Counted from the stretch's first letter, positions 37,247 through 48,792 are shown. The stretch: 64,000 nucleotides of DNA from an uncultured Verrucomicrobiota bacterium (GCA_903826865.1 CAIKGD010000009.1:1-64000); one strand, 5' to 3'. The notes: a model not told the origin generated them from the sequence alone. Translations and numbers: made by a program.

Positions 37247-39607
37247 ATGAAAACGCGTAATACATTCGCCTTTTTATGGTTTTGCTGTTCGGTGGCCGCC
37301 GGATCCGCCCCTGCGGCTTTGAATGAATGGACCTTCGAAAACGATGCGGCCGGGCTGATGCTGTCTCAGGCGGTTGACTCCGGCACAGACCATGCCGTGT
37401 TCGCTGCGGGCGGGGCAGGATTTCTTGAAACGGATGGTGACGGACGGCTGGTTTGCAGACATGTGGATGAAGGCGTGACAAACGGCATGTGGTTCAGCGG
37501 TGCCATACTGGATGCGGATGTGGCCAATGCGGCTTCAGGTGTTCACTACCTGCGTTATGATTTCAATTATGACCTGTCGGAACCGGAACGTGTAAACGGC
37601 TCCGTCCTGGGATTAAGTTTTATCGACAGTTCAGGAACCAATATCGCAGGGCTGGTTTTTTTATACGACCGCGGCAATACCAATATTCCTGTCCCGTACC
37701 GCACAGTGTCACTGGCTGAGGATTTGTCCCTCCGGGGGAAGGTGTCTGCGATTGCAAAAGTGGATATGGATACTCACACCATGGCTGTCTGGTATGACTT
37801 AACCGGTGCGAACCGGTTTAACGAGAGCCTGCCTGCAACCAGTAATATTCCGGTTAGGCTGACTTCGATTGATAAATTACGGTTTCAGGCAACCGGCGAT
37901 TTCCGGTCAGGCGGTTCAACCGATTACGCTGCCGTGGACAATATCCGTACTGCTTCGACATGGGCTGAAATTGTGTCCGGCCCGGCGGCATCAGTGGATG
38001 CCTCGACGCTGTCGAACAAAGTCATGTGCGGGTATCAGGGGTGGTTCACTGCGGATGGGGATGGCGGCTTGAACGGCTGGCGGCACTGGTCAACGAACGG
38101 TGTAATTCCAAACGGAAGCAACCTCTCCGTTGACATGTATCCCGATCTCTCCGAGTTTTCCTCAAATGAGCTGTTCGCTACCGCCATGACCAAAAACGGT
38201 AATCCGGCGTATTTATATTCCGGGAGAACATACGCAACCGTGAACCGTCACGTCAGATGGATGAAAGAGTACGGAATCGACGGAATTTTTGCACAGCGGT
38301 TTGTAGCGGTGCTGACTTCAGCAAAATATACGGCCCACATGAATGCTGTACGGACAAATTTGCAGGCCAGTTGCGAGGAATACCGGCGTATATTTGCGAT
38401 CATGTATGACGTTTCCGGGGCGAATGAATCCAACTTTTGGGATGTCATGCGAAATGACTGGATCAGCCTGGTTGATTCCGGCATGACCGATTCTCCGATG
38501 TACCTCAAGCATAACGGGAAACCCGTTTTAGGTATTTGGGGGTTTGGATTCAAAGACGGGGTACATCCTCCCACGAATGCTGCGGATGCCCAGACCATTA
38601 TCAACTGGTTTCACACGAATGCGCCCGAAAAATACAGGGCGACGCTTGTCGGAGGAGTTCCCACCTACTGGAAGACTTTAATCGAGGATTCCCGGCCAGC
38701 TCCGGCGTGGGCAGCCGTTTACCGTTCCTTCGATATAATCAGTCCGTGGATGGTGGGACGGTACAGGGATCAGGACGGAGCCGATTCCTGGAAAAATAAT
38801 CAGCTCATACCGGACATCGCGGAGGCGCAAAGCTACGGCAAAGAGTATCTGCCGGTCATCTGGCCCGGCACTTCATGGCATAATTTACAAATCAATCATC
38901 CCGAGAATAATAATCAGACGAATTTCATTCCCCGGCAGGGCGGTGCTTTCTACTGGCGGCAGGCCTACAATGCGGTATCTGCCGAAGGTGTGCGCATGAT
39001 CTATATCGCCATGTTTGACGAAGTGGACGAGTCCACTGCAATCTACAAACTCGCGCGGACTGCGTCCGATGCTCCTGATCAGGGCTACTGGCTCACTCTG
39101 GATGCGGACGGATATTCTTTGCCGAGCGACTGGTATCTTCGTCTTGCCGATGAAACCGGCCGGATGCTCAGGCGGGAAACGCCGGTGACTGCAACGATGC
39201 CTGCTGATCCCGGCCCGCATTACACGGCCCGCGGCACCCCGCTGACCTGGCTGGAATCAAACGGATTAACAAAAAACGGATATGAAAACGCGGATGTGAG
39301 CGACACCGACCAGGACGGCATGCAGGCCTGGGCCGAATACATTACCGGTACGATGCCCACCAACAGCTCCAGCCTGTTCAGCATTACCGCTTTTTCGGTC
39401 AATTCCGGAAATGCCGCCGTTATTTCCTGGCCGTCTGCTGCCGGACGGCAATATTCTGTTTACATGGCAACGAATCTTTCCGGCGGCGTTACCAACCTTT
39501 CGGGTTTTACCGGCGTACCCGGAGTTTCAGGCACCATGAGCTGCACAAATACCACCCCCGGCGCGGGTGCAAAATTTTACAGGGTGAAGGTGAATCTGAA
39601 CCCCTGA
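37247..39607 (+). CDS. GH71/99-like glycoside hydrolase, exported, with C-terminal sorting-like module
   Basis: About 786 aa from ATG 37247 (AAAGGAG, 6 bp spacing). The signal peptide is FAFLWFCCSVAAGSAPAA. Residues 25-235 form a LamG-like beta-domain (WTFENDAAG...). The catalytic part starts VMCGYQGWFTADGDGGLNGWRHW and has RHVRWMKEYGIDGIFAQRF, PVLGIWGFGF and YIAMFDEVDE, features of the GH71/GH99-like barrel group. The C-terminus has DTDQDGMQAWAEYITGTMPTN and a beta-domain ending FYRVKVNL, like the sulfatase at 25329. GH99 acts on mannans; the substrate here is not evident. Confidence 0.75.
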   Translation: MKTRNTFAFLWFCCSVAAGSAPAALNEWTFENDAAGLMLSQAVDSGTDHAVFAAGGAGFLETDGDGRLVCRHVDEGVTNGMWFSGAILDADVANAASGVHYLRYDFNYDLSEPERVNGSVLGLSFIDSSGTNIAGLVFLYDRGNTNIPVPYRTVSLAEDLSLRGKVSAIAKVDMDTHTMAVWYDLTGANRFNESLPATSNIPVRLTSIDKLRFQATGDFRSGGSTDYAAVDNIRTASTWAEIVSGPAASVDASTLSNKVMCGYQGWFTADGDGGLNGWRHWSTNGVIPNGSNLSVDMYPDLSEFSSNELFATAMTKNGNPAYLYSGRTYATVNRHVRWMKEYGIDGIFAQRFVAVLTSAKYTAHMNAVRTNLQASCEEYRRIFAIMYDVSGANESNFWDVMRNDWISLVDSGMTDSPMYLKHNGKPVLGIWGFGFKDGVHPPTNAADAQTIINWFHTNAPEKYRATLVGGVPTYWKTLIEDSRPAPAWAAVYRSFDIISPWMVGRYRDQDGADSWKNNQLIPDIAEAQSYGKEYLPVIWPGTSWHNLQINHPENNNQTNFIPRQGGAFYWRQAYNAVSAEGVRMIYIAMFDEVDESTAIYKLARTASDAPDQGYWLTLDADGYSLPSDWYLRLADETGRMLRRETPVTATMPADPGPHYTARGTPLTWLESNGLTKNGYENADVSDTDQDGMQAWAEYITGTMPTNSSSLFSITAFSVNSGNAAVISWPSAAGRQYSVYMATNLSGGVTNLSGFTGVPGVSGTMSCTNTTPGAGAKFYRVKVNLNP

Positions 39608-39669
39608 CCCGTTTCCTGATGCATGATGCCGGGACGCGCGCTCGTAATACATAAACACCTTTCGCGGGC

Positions 39670-39698
39670 TTGATGCTGCGGTGTGTGTGTTTTACTAT
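39670..39698 (+). promoter_or_regulatory. Promoter of purine nucleoside phosphorylase gene
   Basis: TTGATG (39670-39675) and TACTAT (39693-39698) are separated by 17 bp. The predicted start of transcription is at or within a base or two of the ATG at 39705, so the mRNA may be leaderless; no Shine-Dalgarno sequence is present. Confidence 0.5.
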
Positions 39699-39704
39699 CA
39701 CGCC

Positions 39705-40541
39705 ATGCAGGCAATCAGTCAGGCAGCAATGGGCGAGGCCGTCGCCGCCGTTAAAAAAGCATGGCCGCAGGCGAAGCCGCGACTTGGCATTATCCTTGGC
39801 TCCGGCTGGGGCGAGGCCGTCAGCGGGTTCACCGTCAAAGCCGAGTTGCCGTATGCAAAAATTCCGAACCTCGGAAAAGCCGGCGCGCCGGGTCATGCAG
39901 GGGAACTGCTTTACGCTGAACTTGGCGGAAAGGAACTTTTTATTTTTCAGGGCCGGCACCACATCTATGAAGGCGAAGGCTGGACGCCGGTCATTCTGCC
40001 GGTCTGGATTCTTAAACAGTTCGGAGCGCAAACCGTCCTGCTCACCAACGCCTCCGGCGGCATCCGTGAAGACCTGCGGCCCGGTACGCTGATGGCGATT
40101 GAAGATCACATCAACCTGCTCGGCGGCAGTCCGTTGACCGGTCCGCATAATCCGGCGTTCGGTGAACGGTTTCCCGATCAGACCGCCGTCTATGACCACG
40201 ACCTGCGGCAGGCTCTGATCGCCGCCGGCGCGGATGCTTCCGGCGTTTATCTCGCGACCGCCGGACCGTCCTTTGAAACACCCGCCGAGATCCGCGCATT
40301 CCGCGCGCTCGGCGCCGATGTGGTCGGCATGTCCACCGTCCCGGAAGCGGTTTTCGCCAATGCGCTCGGTCTGAAAATTGCAGGCCTCACCTGTGTCTGT
40401 AACTGGGCGGCGGGACTCGGCGATGAAAAGCTCACGGCTGAAGATGTTCTCCGCACAGCGACAGAAACGATGCCGCATATGCGCACAGTGCTTGAAGGAT
40501 TTGCAGAACGGACTTTCCGTATACGGCAGAGTGCGGATTAA
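39705..40541 (+). CDS. punA: Purine-nucleoside phosphorylase
   Basis: 278 aa. Cleaves purine nucleosides with phosphate in the salvage pathway, in the cytoplasm. Diagnostic stretches of the trimeric PNP type are LGIILGSGWGEAV, FQGRHHIYEG, LTNASGGIRE, and TAGPSFETPAEIRAFRALG with GADVVGMSTVPEAV. Start at ATG 39705 gives the standard N-terminus; an in-frame GTG lies eight codons upstream but overlaps the promoter. The 3' end overlaps convergent dapB by 4 bp. The catabolic locus ends just before it. Confidence 0.9.
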   Translation: MQAISQAAMGEAVAAVKKAWPQAKPRLGIILGSGWGEAVSGFTVKAELPYAKIPNLGKAGAPGHAGELLYAELGGKELFIFQGRHHIYEGEGWTPVILPVWILKQFGAQTVLLTNASGGIREDLRPGTLMAIEDHINLLGGSPLTGPHNPAFGERFPDQTAVYDHDLRQALIAAGADASGVYLATAGPSFETPAEIRAFRALGADVVGMSTVPEAVFANALGLKIAGLTCVCNWAAGLGDEKLTAEDVLRTATETMPHMRTVLEGFAERTFRIRQSAD

Positions 40542-41350
40542 AGTCCGAGGACGTTTTTCATGCTGTAAAGGCCGGGCTTCTGCTGAACCACCCACGCTGC
40601 GGCGTTGAGCGCGCCTATCGCGAAGGTTTCCCGGCTGGTTGCGCGGTGCGAAAGTTCAATCATTTCGCCGGTTCCGGCCATCAGTACGGTATGGTCGCCG
40701 ACAATATCGCCGCCGCGCACCGCATGAAATCCGATCTCGTCTTTCGTCCGCACGCCGGGCAGACCGGTGCGTCCGTCGCGTTGCGATTTTTTCAAATTCA
40801 GCCCTGCGCCGTCGGCGGCGGCTTTGCCGAGCATCAGCGCCGTACCGCTCGGAGCATCCTTCTTCTGGTTGTGATGCCGCTCGATGATTTCAATATCGTA
40901 GCCGCGTGCATGCAGTAATTTTGCCGCTTCTTTGACGAGGTTGCAGAGCAGGTTGACGCCGAGGCTCATGTTTCCTGACATCACAACCGGAACAGCCTTT
41001 GCGGCTTTCTGCACCTCCGCCAGCTCGGCATCGCCGAGACCGGTCGTGCCGATTACCCAGGCGGTTTTCCATTCCGCGATGCGCCCGGCGTTGCCCGCCG
41101 TGCCGAAGTGGGAGGTGAAATCAATAATAACGTCCGCGCCCGGTGCGACAGCGGCAAGGTCAGTCGTAATTTTTACGCCCGCTTCTCTGGTTCCGGCAGC
41201 CAGCCCGGCATCTTTGCCGATGTCCGGAACATCCCAGAGATCAATCGCGCCGGCCAGTTGCAGACCTGCGACCTTCTGTTCCTGAATAAAGCGGATCAGC
41301 ATTTTGCCCATGCGGCCCGCCGCGCCCTGAATAACAACTTTTGTGCTCAT
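40538..41350 (-). CDS. dapB: 4-hydroxy-tetrahydrodipicolinate reductase
   Basis: 270 aa from ATG 41350 (GGAG upstream); the longer frame adds residues outside the family. It reduces 4-hydroxy-tetrahydrodipicolinate with NAD(P)H in the diaminopimelate/lysine pathway. Visible features are the nucleotide-binding GAAGRMGKML, GTTGLGDAEL, the catalytic ERHHNQKKDAPSGTAL (second His and Lys), and GFHAVRGGDIVGDHTV. Length matches the family. No other dap gene is adjacent, so it is a stand-alone biosynthetic gene. Confidence 0.95.
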   Translation of the reverse strand: MSTKVVIQGAAGRMGKMLIRFIQEQKVAGLQLAGAIDLWDVPDIGKDAGLAAGTREAGVKITTDLAAVAPGADVIIDFTSHFGTAGNAGRIAEWKTAWVIGTTGLGDAELAEVQKAAKAVPVVMSGNMSLGVNLLCNLVKEAAKLLHARGYDIEIIERHHNQKKDAPSGTALMLGKAAADGAGLNLKKSQRDGRTGLPGVRTKDEIGFHAVRGGDIVGDHTVLMAGTGEMIELSHRATSRETFAIGALNAAAWVVQQKPGLYSMKNVLGL

Positions 41351-41504
41351 AAGTGGTTCTCCGGACGTGTTTGTAGCAGAAGGGCCGGGGGGAAACAAAG
41401 TTGTTTTCTAAAAAGGCTGGCGATCCGGGCGCGGAACCGGAAAGATGTGCGCTCCAATTTTGACCGATAACTTTTAACCATTAACCGACAACCGAGGTTT
41501 CCCC

Positions 41505-42599
41505 ATGTCTTTTGAAAGCGGTTCCATCAGCTTCCGGATGTTTTATGTGCCCGGCGAACTGCCGAAGGATATTCACGAAAAGTTTGCCGCCGACGTACTC
41601 GGCTCGGTCGATTACCTGCTCGACGAGGAACTTCACGGCTGGGTCGGACATCGCCATCTGCTCGACCGCGACATCAACGAAGGATCGGCCTGGCCGTCCG
41701 GCTTCCTGCGGCTGACGCTGACGCAGGCCCAGCGTAAAATTCCCGCTTCGCTCCTGCGCGCCGAATGCCGCATGGAAGAACTGGCCCGCATGCAGGCCGA
41801 GCACCGCGACTACGTCAACCGCGCCACCCGCAGCGAAATCAAAAAGCAGGTGATGGAGCGGCTCCTGCCGCAGATGCCGCCGCAGCTCAAAGGCATCGAC
41901 TTCTGCTGCGACCCGAAAGAAAAAATCCTCTACGCCTCCGCGCTTTCCGAAAAACAGCTCGACGCTTTCCTGATCAACTTCGGCAAAACCACCGGCGTCA
42001 AACTGATTCCGGTTGATCCGGTTTCCGCCGCGTGGAGCGAAGCGCGCTGCCGCGCCGACCAGTGGTCGCCCTGGAGTTTCGCCGCCGAGCAGTGGGCCGA
42101 CTGTATGCCCGGCCGCGAATTCCTCATGTGGCTCTGGTTTATGTCCGAAGCCAAAGGCGGTGAAGTCGATCTGCCTGAAGGCGGAACCTTTGCTGTGCTG
42201 GTCGAAGGACCATTGCTGTTCGATCAGGAAGAGCAGGGCGAAACCGCCATCCGCAAAGGCGAGCCGATGCTCAGCGCCGAAACACGCGCCGCGCTGCTCA
42301 GCGGTAAAAAACTGCGCCGCGCCAAACTCACGCTGGCGCGCGGCGAAGAGTGCTGGACCGTTACGCTCGACGCCGACTCATTCGCTTTCCGCAGTATCAA
42401 GCTTCCGCCGACCGAAGCCATCGATGCCGAAGGCCGTTTTCAGGAACGGATGGAAATGCTCGAAACCTTCCGTCAGGCGATCCTTGGTCTCTACTGCACC
42501 TTCGCCAAACTGCGCGACGACAAAGCAACGTGCAAAAACCTCGACGTTGAAATGAAAGCCTGGATGTCCGCTCGCCCCTCCCGCAAACTATCCGAGTAG
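41505..42599 (+). CDS. rdgC: RdgC-like recombination-associated protein
   Basis: 364 aa. The order of segments resembles RdgC, the ring-shaped DNA-binding protein that restrains RecA: an N-terminal beta region, GWVGHRHLLD, FLRLTLTQAQRKIPASLLRAE, then RATRSEIKKQVMERLLPQMPP followed by IDFCCDPKEKILYASALSEKQLD, as in the RdgC core. The C-terminal half (LWFMSEAKGGEVDL...FAFRSIKLPP) also fits that length class. The N-terminus differs from the proteobacterial MLWFKN form. Assignment rests on pattern memory. It is preceded by about 150 bp and stands alone. Confidence 0.6.
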   Translation: MSFESGSISFRMFYVPGELPKDIHEKFAADVLGSVDYLLDEELHGWVGHRHLLDRDINEGSAWPSGFLRLTLTQAQRKIPASLLRAECRMEELARMQAEHRDYVNRATRSEIKKQVMERLLPQMPPQLKGIDFCCDPKEKILYASALSEKQLDAFLINFGKTTGVKLIPVDPVSAAWSEARCRADQWSPWSFAAEQWADCMPGREFLMWLWFMSEAKGGEVDLPEGGTFAVLVEGPLLFDQEEQGETAIRKGEPMLSAETRAALLSGKKLRRAKLTLARGEECWTVTLDADSFAFRSIKLPPTEAIDAEGRFQERMEMLETFRQAILGLYCTFAKLRDDKATCKNLDVEMKAWMSARPSRKLSE

Positions 42600-42655
42600 G
42601 AATAATTTTTACTATTGTAATTGGAAGGACGGTAAAATAAGCGGCTGATTTTGAT

Positions 42656-42961
42656 TCATGAATCTTCGCTTAAAAGTTCGTCAACAGCCTGTTTACTTCG
42701 TTTGTTCTGGAGTCTTCTATTGCAGGTAGGACAGACCGTCTTCTGTTCACCTTTAATATCCCATGTGTACTTTGTCTTTTTGAGTGCTGCTCCGCAAACT
42801 TGGCATGAGCCTGTCCTAGACCCTAGCGACATAAGAACTCCAAGAACAATGATGATTAAAACACCAATCCACGCCCATGTCGGGTGTTCTGCAAACAGCC
42901 AGACAGTAATACCTATTACGATAAGACAACCAAATCCGCCGCCAGATTTTTTTCTTGCCAT
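42656..42961 (-). CDS. Small two-TM protein with C-terminal zinc ribbon
   Basis: 101 aa. A basic N-terminus (MARKKSGGG) precedes two hydrophobic segments (FGCLIVIGITVWLFA and WAWIGVLIIIVLGVLMSL). A zinc-ribbon-like pair of CxxC motifs follows (CQVCG and CPTCN, 24 residues apart). GAGGG lies before the ATG. The family has no function known to me. The region is more A/T-rich than its neighbours. Confidence 0.75.
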   Translation of the reverse strand: MARKKSGGGFGCLIVIGITVWLFAEHPTWAWIGVLIIIVLGVLMSLGSRTGSCQVCGAALKKTKYTWDIKGEQKTVCPTCNRRLQNKRSKQAVDELLSEDS

Positions 42962-43017
42962 CTGATTACCCTCTCTTCGTTGCAGATTCGCATGTAGCTC
43001 TGATGCTTTAGACTTTA

Positions 43018-43488
43018 TTATTTAAAAAACCGAATGGAACACGGGTAAGGCCAGATTTCGCCGTTGCCGGCTTTTATCGCGCCGATGATCGGGAAGACGA
43101 TGCCGAGTATGCCGAGTATGAACAGCAGGGCAAATCCGATCAGGATAAAGCAGAGCGGGACGATGATGAGCAGCAGGACAAATTCGGTGAGAATCCAGTT
43201 CATGACGGTTTTGCCGTGCCGGTCGATGATTGCGGATTCATCTTTTTTGACCTGCCACAGGATGAGCGGGACGATCAGTCCGGCCAGCGGAAGAACGTAG
43301 GTCATGAATTGCGAGAGGTGGAGGAACAGTCCCCAGGTATTCACGTCCAGGCCGGCGGGCCGGATCTGCTGTTCCTCCGGACGGTTTTGCGCCAGCAGGG
43401 ATTCTTTGGCGTCCTGATATTCCTGCTCGGAGATGGCTCCGGCCTGTTTGAGTTCGTTCAGTTTCTGAATTTCGTCGGCAAGGCTCAT
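43018..43488 (-). CDS. SHOCT + DUF4870 membrane protein
   Basis: 156 aa from ATG 43488 with AAAGGAG upstream. The N-terminal 35 residues (LADEIQKLNELKQAGAISEQEY) form a SHOCT-like helical motif. Then comes the DUF4870/Tic20-like membrane part: LDVNTWGLFLHLSQFMTYVLP, VPLILWQVKKDESAIIDRHGK, and two further helices ending in IKAGNGEIWPYP. Such proteins are inner-membrane and of unknown function. A promoter for the divergent helicase gene lies upstream of it. Confidence 0.85.
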   Translation of the reverse strand: MSLADEIQKLNELKQAGAISEQEYQDAKESLLAQNRPEEQQIRPAGLDVNTWGLFLHLSQFMTYVLPLAGLIVPLILWQVKKDESAIIDRHGKTVMNWILTEFVLLLIIVPLCFILIGFALLFILGILGIVFPIIGAIKAGNGEIWPYPCSIRFFK

Positions 43489-43570
43489 GGTGTCTCCTTT
43501 AAGTGTCTGGCAGAACGGCACGGTTTTAACACTCCAACGGTCAGGTGGCAAAATGTTTTGGAATCTTAGG

Positions 43571-43599
43571 TTGACACGGACGCGGCATAAGCCTACAAC
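43571..43599 (+). promoter_or_regulatory. Promoter of the DEAD-box helicase gene
   Basis: TTGACA (43571-43576), 17 bp, TACAAC (43594-43599). It implies a 5' leader of about 110 bases before the helicase ATG, as in some cold-regulated helicase genes. Confidence 0.5.
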
Positions 43600-43718
43600 C
43601 CTCGCCTCAATCCGGTCTGCATATCGCGGGCCGCACGCTGCGGGTTACGCAGTATCTTCTTTCCTACACGTCCGGCAGGCAGAGATTTTTGAAATATTCC
43701 GGACGGAAAAGAAGGTTC

Positions 43719-45029
43719 ATGAAATCACAAAATGTATTCGCGGCTCTGATCGAGCCGCTGCAGCGCGCTGTGGCCGAAGAAGGCTACACGACTCCCACTC
43801 CGATTCAGCAGCAGGCGATTCCGCATCTGCTGGAAGGCCGCGACCTGCTCGGTTGCGCGCAGACCGGTACCGGCAAAACCGCCGCGTTCACGCTGCCGCT
43901 CCTGCAGGAAATGACGCAGACGAAAAAGACCGCGCCCGGCGGAAGGCCGCGCGCGCTGATCCTCACGCCGACGCGCGAACTGGCCGCCCAGATCGGCGAC
44001 AGCATCAAAACGTACGGACGTTACCTGAACGTCACCCATACGGTGATTTTCGGCGGCGTCGGCCAGAATCCGCAGGTTCAGGCACTGCGCCGCGGACTCG
44101 ATGTGGTTGTTGCCACGCCGGGTCGTCTGATCGACCTGATGGGGCAGGGCCATATCAAGCTCGACCAGATTGAGCTGTTCATTCTCGACGAAGCCGACCG
44201 CATGCTCGACATGGGCTTTATTCCCTCCGTCCGCAAGGTGATCGCCAAGCTGCCGCAAAAGCGCCATTCGCTCTTTTTCTCGGCGACGATGCCGCCGGTA
44301 GTCGCCGGACTGGCGAAGGAACTGCTGCATAATCCGGTACAGATCACGATTGATCCGGGTCAGCCGACGGTTGAGCGCATCGCGCAGAAACTGATGTTCG
44401 TCGATAAAGAGAACAAGGATGAGCTGCTGATTGATTTGATCACCGACCACAATATGGACAAGGTTATTGTCTTCACCCGCACCAAGCACGGTGCGGACAA
44501 AGTGGTCCGGCAGCTTATGTCGGCAGGTATCAGCTCCGCGGCCATTCACGGCAATAAATCGCAGAACGCCCGCACGACGGCGCTGCACAATTTCAAGACC
44601 GGCAAACTGCGCGCGATGGTCGCCACCGACATCGCCGCCCGCGGTCTGGATGTGGACGGCATCACGCACGTGGTGAATTACGATCTGCCCGAAGAACCGG
44701 AAACGTATATTCACCGCATCGGCCGCACCGCCCGCGCCGGAATGGACGGCGACGCCGTTGCGTTCTGCGCCGCTCGCGAACGCGACTTTCTGCGTGATAT
44801 TGAAAAGCTGATCCGCAAACCCATTTCCGTGGATAAGACGCACAAATATCATTCCGAAGATGCGCGCAACGCCACCGGTGCCGCGGCACGGCCCGAGCCG
44901 AAATCGCGGCAGGGCGGCGGACGCCGTTTCTCCGTACCTTCGTCCCGCGGACCAAGTCAGGGCCATTCGCCGCGTCCGGCACATAGAGGCGGATCGTTTT
45001 CGCCGCGCCGGACATCGTCGCCCCGGTAA
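43719..45029 (+). CDS. rhlE: DEAD-box ATP-dependent RNA helicase (RhlE-like)
   Basis: About 436 aa from ATG 43719 (GAAGG upstream); a TTG at 43689 is less likely. All helicase motifs are visible: Q motif ([13 protein letters not shown]), [34 protein letters not shown] in [17 protein letters not shown] in [17 protein letters not shown] and [10 protein letters not shown]. The C-terminus is basic and Gly/Ser/Arg-rich ([13 protein letters not shown]...), like RhlE-type tails that bind RNA. It unwinds RNA in decay or ribosome assembly. The predicted long leader suggests post-transcriptional control. Confidence 0.92.
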   Translation: MKSQNVFAALIEPLQRAVAEEGYTTPTPIQQQAIPHLLEGRDLLGCAQTGTGKTAAFTLPLLQEMTQTKKTAPGGRPRALILTPTRELAAQIGDSIKTYGRYLNVTHTVIFGGVGQNPQVQALRRGLDVVVATPGRLIDLMGQGHIKLDQIELFILDEADRMLDMGFIPSVRKVIAKLPQKRHSLFFSATMPPVVAGLAKELLHNPVQITIDPGQPTVERIAQKLMFVDKENKDELLIDLITDHNMDKVIVFTRTKHGADKVVRQLMSAGISSAAIHGNKSQNARTTALHNFKTGKLRAMVATDIAARGLDVDGITHVVNYDLPEEPETYIHRIGRTARAGMDGDAVAFCAARERDFLRDIEKLIRKPISVDKTHKYHSEDARNATGAAARPEPKSRQGGGRRFSVPSSRGPSQGHSPRPAHRGGSFSPRRTSSPR

Positions 45030-45050
45030 TTGAAAACTGTTGGCTGTTAC

Positions 45051-45105
45051 TTTGGAGGGACGGCTTCCACGCCGTCCGCCGGTCGCGGTGGAACGCGACC
45101 CTCCG
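45051..45105. repeat. REPIN-like double hairpin (family B)
   Basis: Starts TTTGGAGGG and ends CCCTCCGG. In between are two perfect stems: GGACGGC/GCCGTCC and GGTCGCG/CGCGACC. Its head (GGAGnG) and layout match the REP pairs near 51600, 53068 and 56304, though the stem sequences differ. It lies just after the helicase gene. Confidence 0.65.
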
Positions 45106-45116
45106 GAAAACGGCAG

Positions 45117-45251
45117 CAGAGTTCACTGAGGCACAGAGCAGTTTAATATGCTGGAACCGATGCAGGTAGAAGAGAGACCCATGGTCTCTGAAATGATTTT
45201 TCCCTGCTGTAATTTTTGACATCTTTCGTCTCTGTGCCTCAGTGAACTCTG
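45117..45251. repeat. MITE-like element with 22 bp perfect inverted repeats
   Basis: Arms CAGAGTTCACTGAGGCACAG(AG) at 45117-45138 and its exact complement at 45230-45251. The centre holds a second hairpin (AGAGACC, CAT, GGTCTCT at 45173-45189). No protein is encoded. Together with the neighbouring repeats it accounts for most of the gene-free stretch 45030-45449. Confidence 0.65.
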
Positions 45252-45306
45252 TGATTTATGTGAAAGCGGGTTGCCGATTCCGGCGGCCGCTCCTTTCGTC
45301 TAAAAG

Positions 45307-45400
45307 GCGCAGAGTGACAGAGGAACAAAGGCACAGAGTGACAGCGGCACAAAGTGAACCATATCCTGCTTTGTTTCTTTGTCTCTCTGCACCTTTGCTC
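45307..45400. repeat. Tandem 24-bp repeat with imperfect inverted partner
   Basis: Two 24 bp units (GCGCAGAGTGACAGAGGAAC... and GCACAGAGTGACAGCGGCAC...) lie at 45307-45330 and 45331-45354. A partly complementary CTTTGT...CTCTCTGCACCTTTGCTCC follows at 45369-45400, so the RNA could fold into a long hairpin just upstream of rph. Confidence 0.55.
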
Positions 45401-45449
45401 CTGCTTTCCAATTGCAATCAGGACCGGCTTCAGGATAATGAGCGCTCTT

Positions 45450-46229
45450 ATGGATAAAAAACCGTTCAACAAGATCAATACAGGCATCAACCTCGAGGAG
45501 TTTATCAACGTGGCAGAACTGCGATACGACGGACGGAAACCGGACCAGCTGCGTCCGGTAAAATTCACCCGCGATTTCACCATCAACGCCAAAGCTTCGG
45601 TGCTGGTGGAGATGGGCAACACCAAAGTCATCTGCGCCGTGAGCGTGGACGAAAACGTACCCGGCTGGATGCGCGCACAGAATGTCGAAGGCGGCTGGGT
45701 GACTTCGGAATACTCGATGCTGCCGAGCGCGACGCCCGACCGCGCCAAGCGCGAGTCCACCGCCGGTAAGCTCGGCGGACGCACCATGGAAATTCAGCGG
45801 CTGATCGGCCGCGCGCTCCGTTCGGTGATTGATCTCAAGAAACTGGGTCGCCGCCAGCTCTATATTGACTGCGACGTGATTCAGGCCGACGGCGGAACCC
45901 GCACGGCTTCGATCACCGGTGCTTATGTCGCGCTGCGCATGGCGATGGATCGTCTGCTTGAAGAAAAAATGATCAAAGAAGATCCGATCAAAGAAGCGAT
46001 CGCCGCCATCAGCGTCGGCATTTGCAAAGGCGTGCCGCTGCTCGACCTCTGCTACTTTGAAGACTCCAAAGCGGAAGTCGACATGAACGTTGTTATGACC
46101 GCCTCCGGCAAACTGGTCGAAATACAGGGCACCGCCGAAGAAGAACCCTTCACCAAAGAGCAGATGGCTAAAATGATGGATCTCGCCGAGAAGGGGATTA
46201 AAGAGCTGCTCGAAGCGCAGAAGGCGTGA
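45450..46229 (+). CDS. rph: Ribonuclease PH
   Basis: 259 aa from ATG 45450; an ATG at 45438 (AGGA only 2 bp before it) is an alternative. It is the phosphorolytic 3'-5' exonuclease that trims tRNA 3' ends. Family signatures are [77 protein letters not shown] and DMNVVMT. An N-terminal extension of about 20 residues ([18 protein letters not shown]) is unusual. Repeats fill the upstream region, and a strong terminator lies about 200 bp downstream. Confidence 0.93.
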   Translation: MDKKPFNKINTGINLEEFINVAELRYDGRKPDQLRPVKFTRDFTINAKASVLVEMGNTKVICAVSVDENVPGWMRAQNVEGGWVTSEYSMLPSATPDRAKRESTAGKLGGRTMEIQRLIGRALRSVIDLKKLGRRQLYIDCDVIQADGGTRTASITGAYVALRMAMDRLLEEKMIKEDPIKEAIAAISVGICKGVPLLDLCYFEDSKAEVDMNVVMTASGKLVEIQGTAEEEPFTKEQMAKMMDLAEKGIKELLEAQKA

Positions 46230-46386
46230 CGATATTCGATATTGGATATCCGCTCATTTTTTCTTGAGAAATCCATGCCGCACTCCTGTTGATCAACGTG
46301 GTCAATTCGTCAGTTAAAGCGCCTTCGGCACGAGAGGTTTTAGCAGGTTGGTGGGAGGAGCGGCAAGCGCGGCGGGCGGTAAAGAT

Positions 46387-46404
46387 TTTCCAATGTTTGG
46401 AAAC
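46387..46404. repeat. Palindromic motif TTTTCCAATGTTTGGAAA
   Basis: A member of the TTGGAAAA palindrome family, directly before the repeat-type terminator that follows rph. Confidence 0.55.
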
Positions 46405-46408
46405 TCAA

Positions 46409-46453
46409 CCCACCCCGACCTTCGGTCACCCCTCCGGCCGAGGGGTTTTTTTG
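46409..46453 (+). terminator. Rho-independent terminator derived from a dispersed repeat (family C)
   Basis: CCCCTC (46430-46435), loop CGGCC, GAGGGG (46441-46446), then seven T. The sequence before it (CCCACCCCGACCTTCGGTCA) with the terminator stem forms the same repeat that is found inside pheT at 57798-57840. It lies between rph and the convergent icd gene. Confidence 0.75.
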
Positions 46454-46484
46454 TGTTTTTTGCGCTTTTTTGTGGCTAAAATTC

Positions 46485-48719
<2,235 letters not shown>

Positions 48720-48792
48720 TCAGTTAAATCAACTTTCCGGAAGACACGGCGCGTTGCTGCCGTCCCGCTGGTGTATATGATGAAGGCGGCCT

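Noticed and set aside
45354-45437. Longer N-terminus for RNase PH
   Set aside because: The extra residues ([19 protein letters not shown]) come from repeat sequence and would give a cytoplasmic enzyme a false signal peptide.
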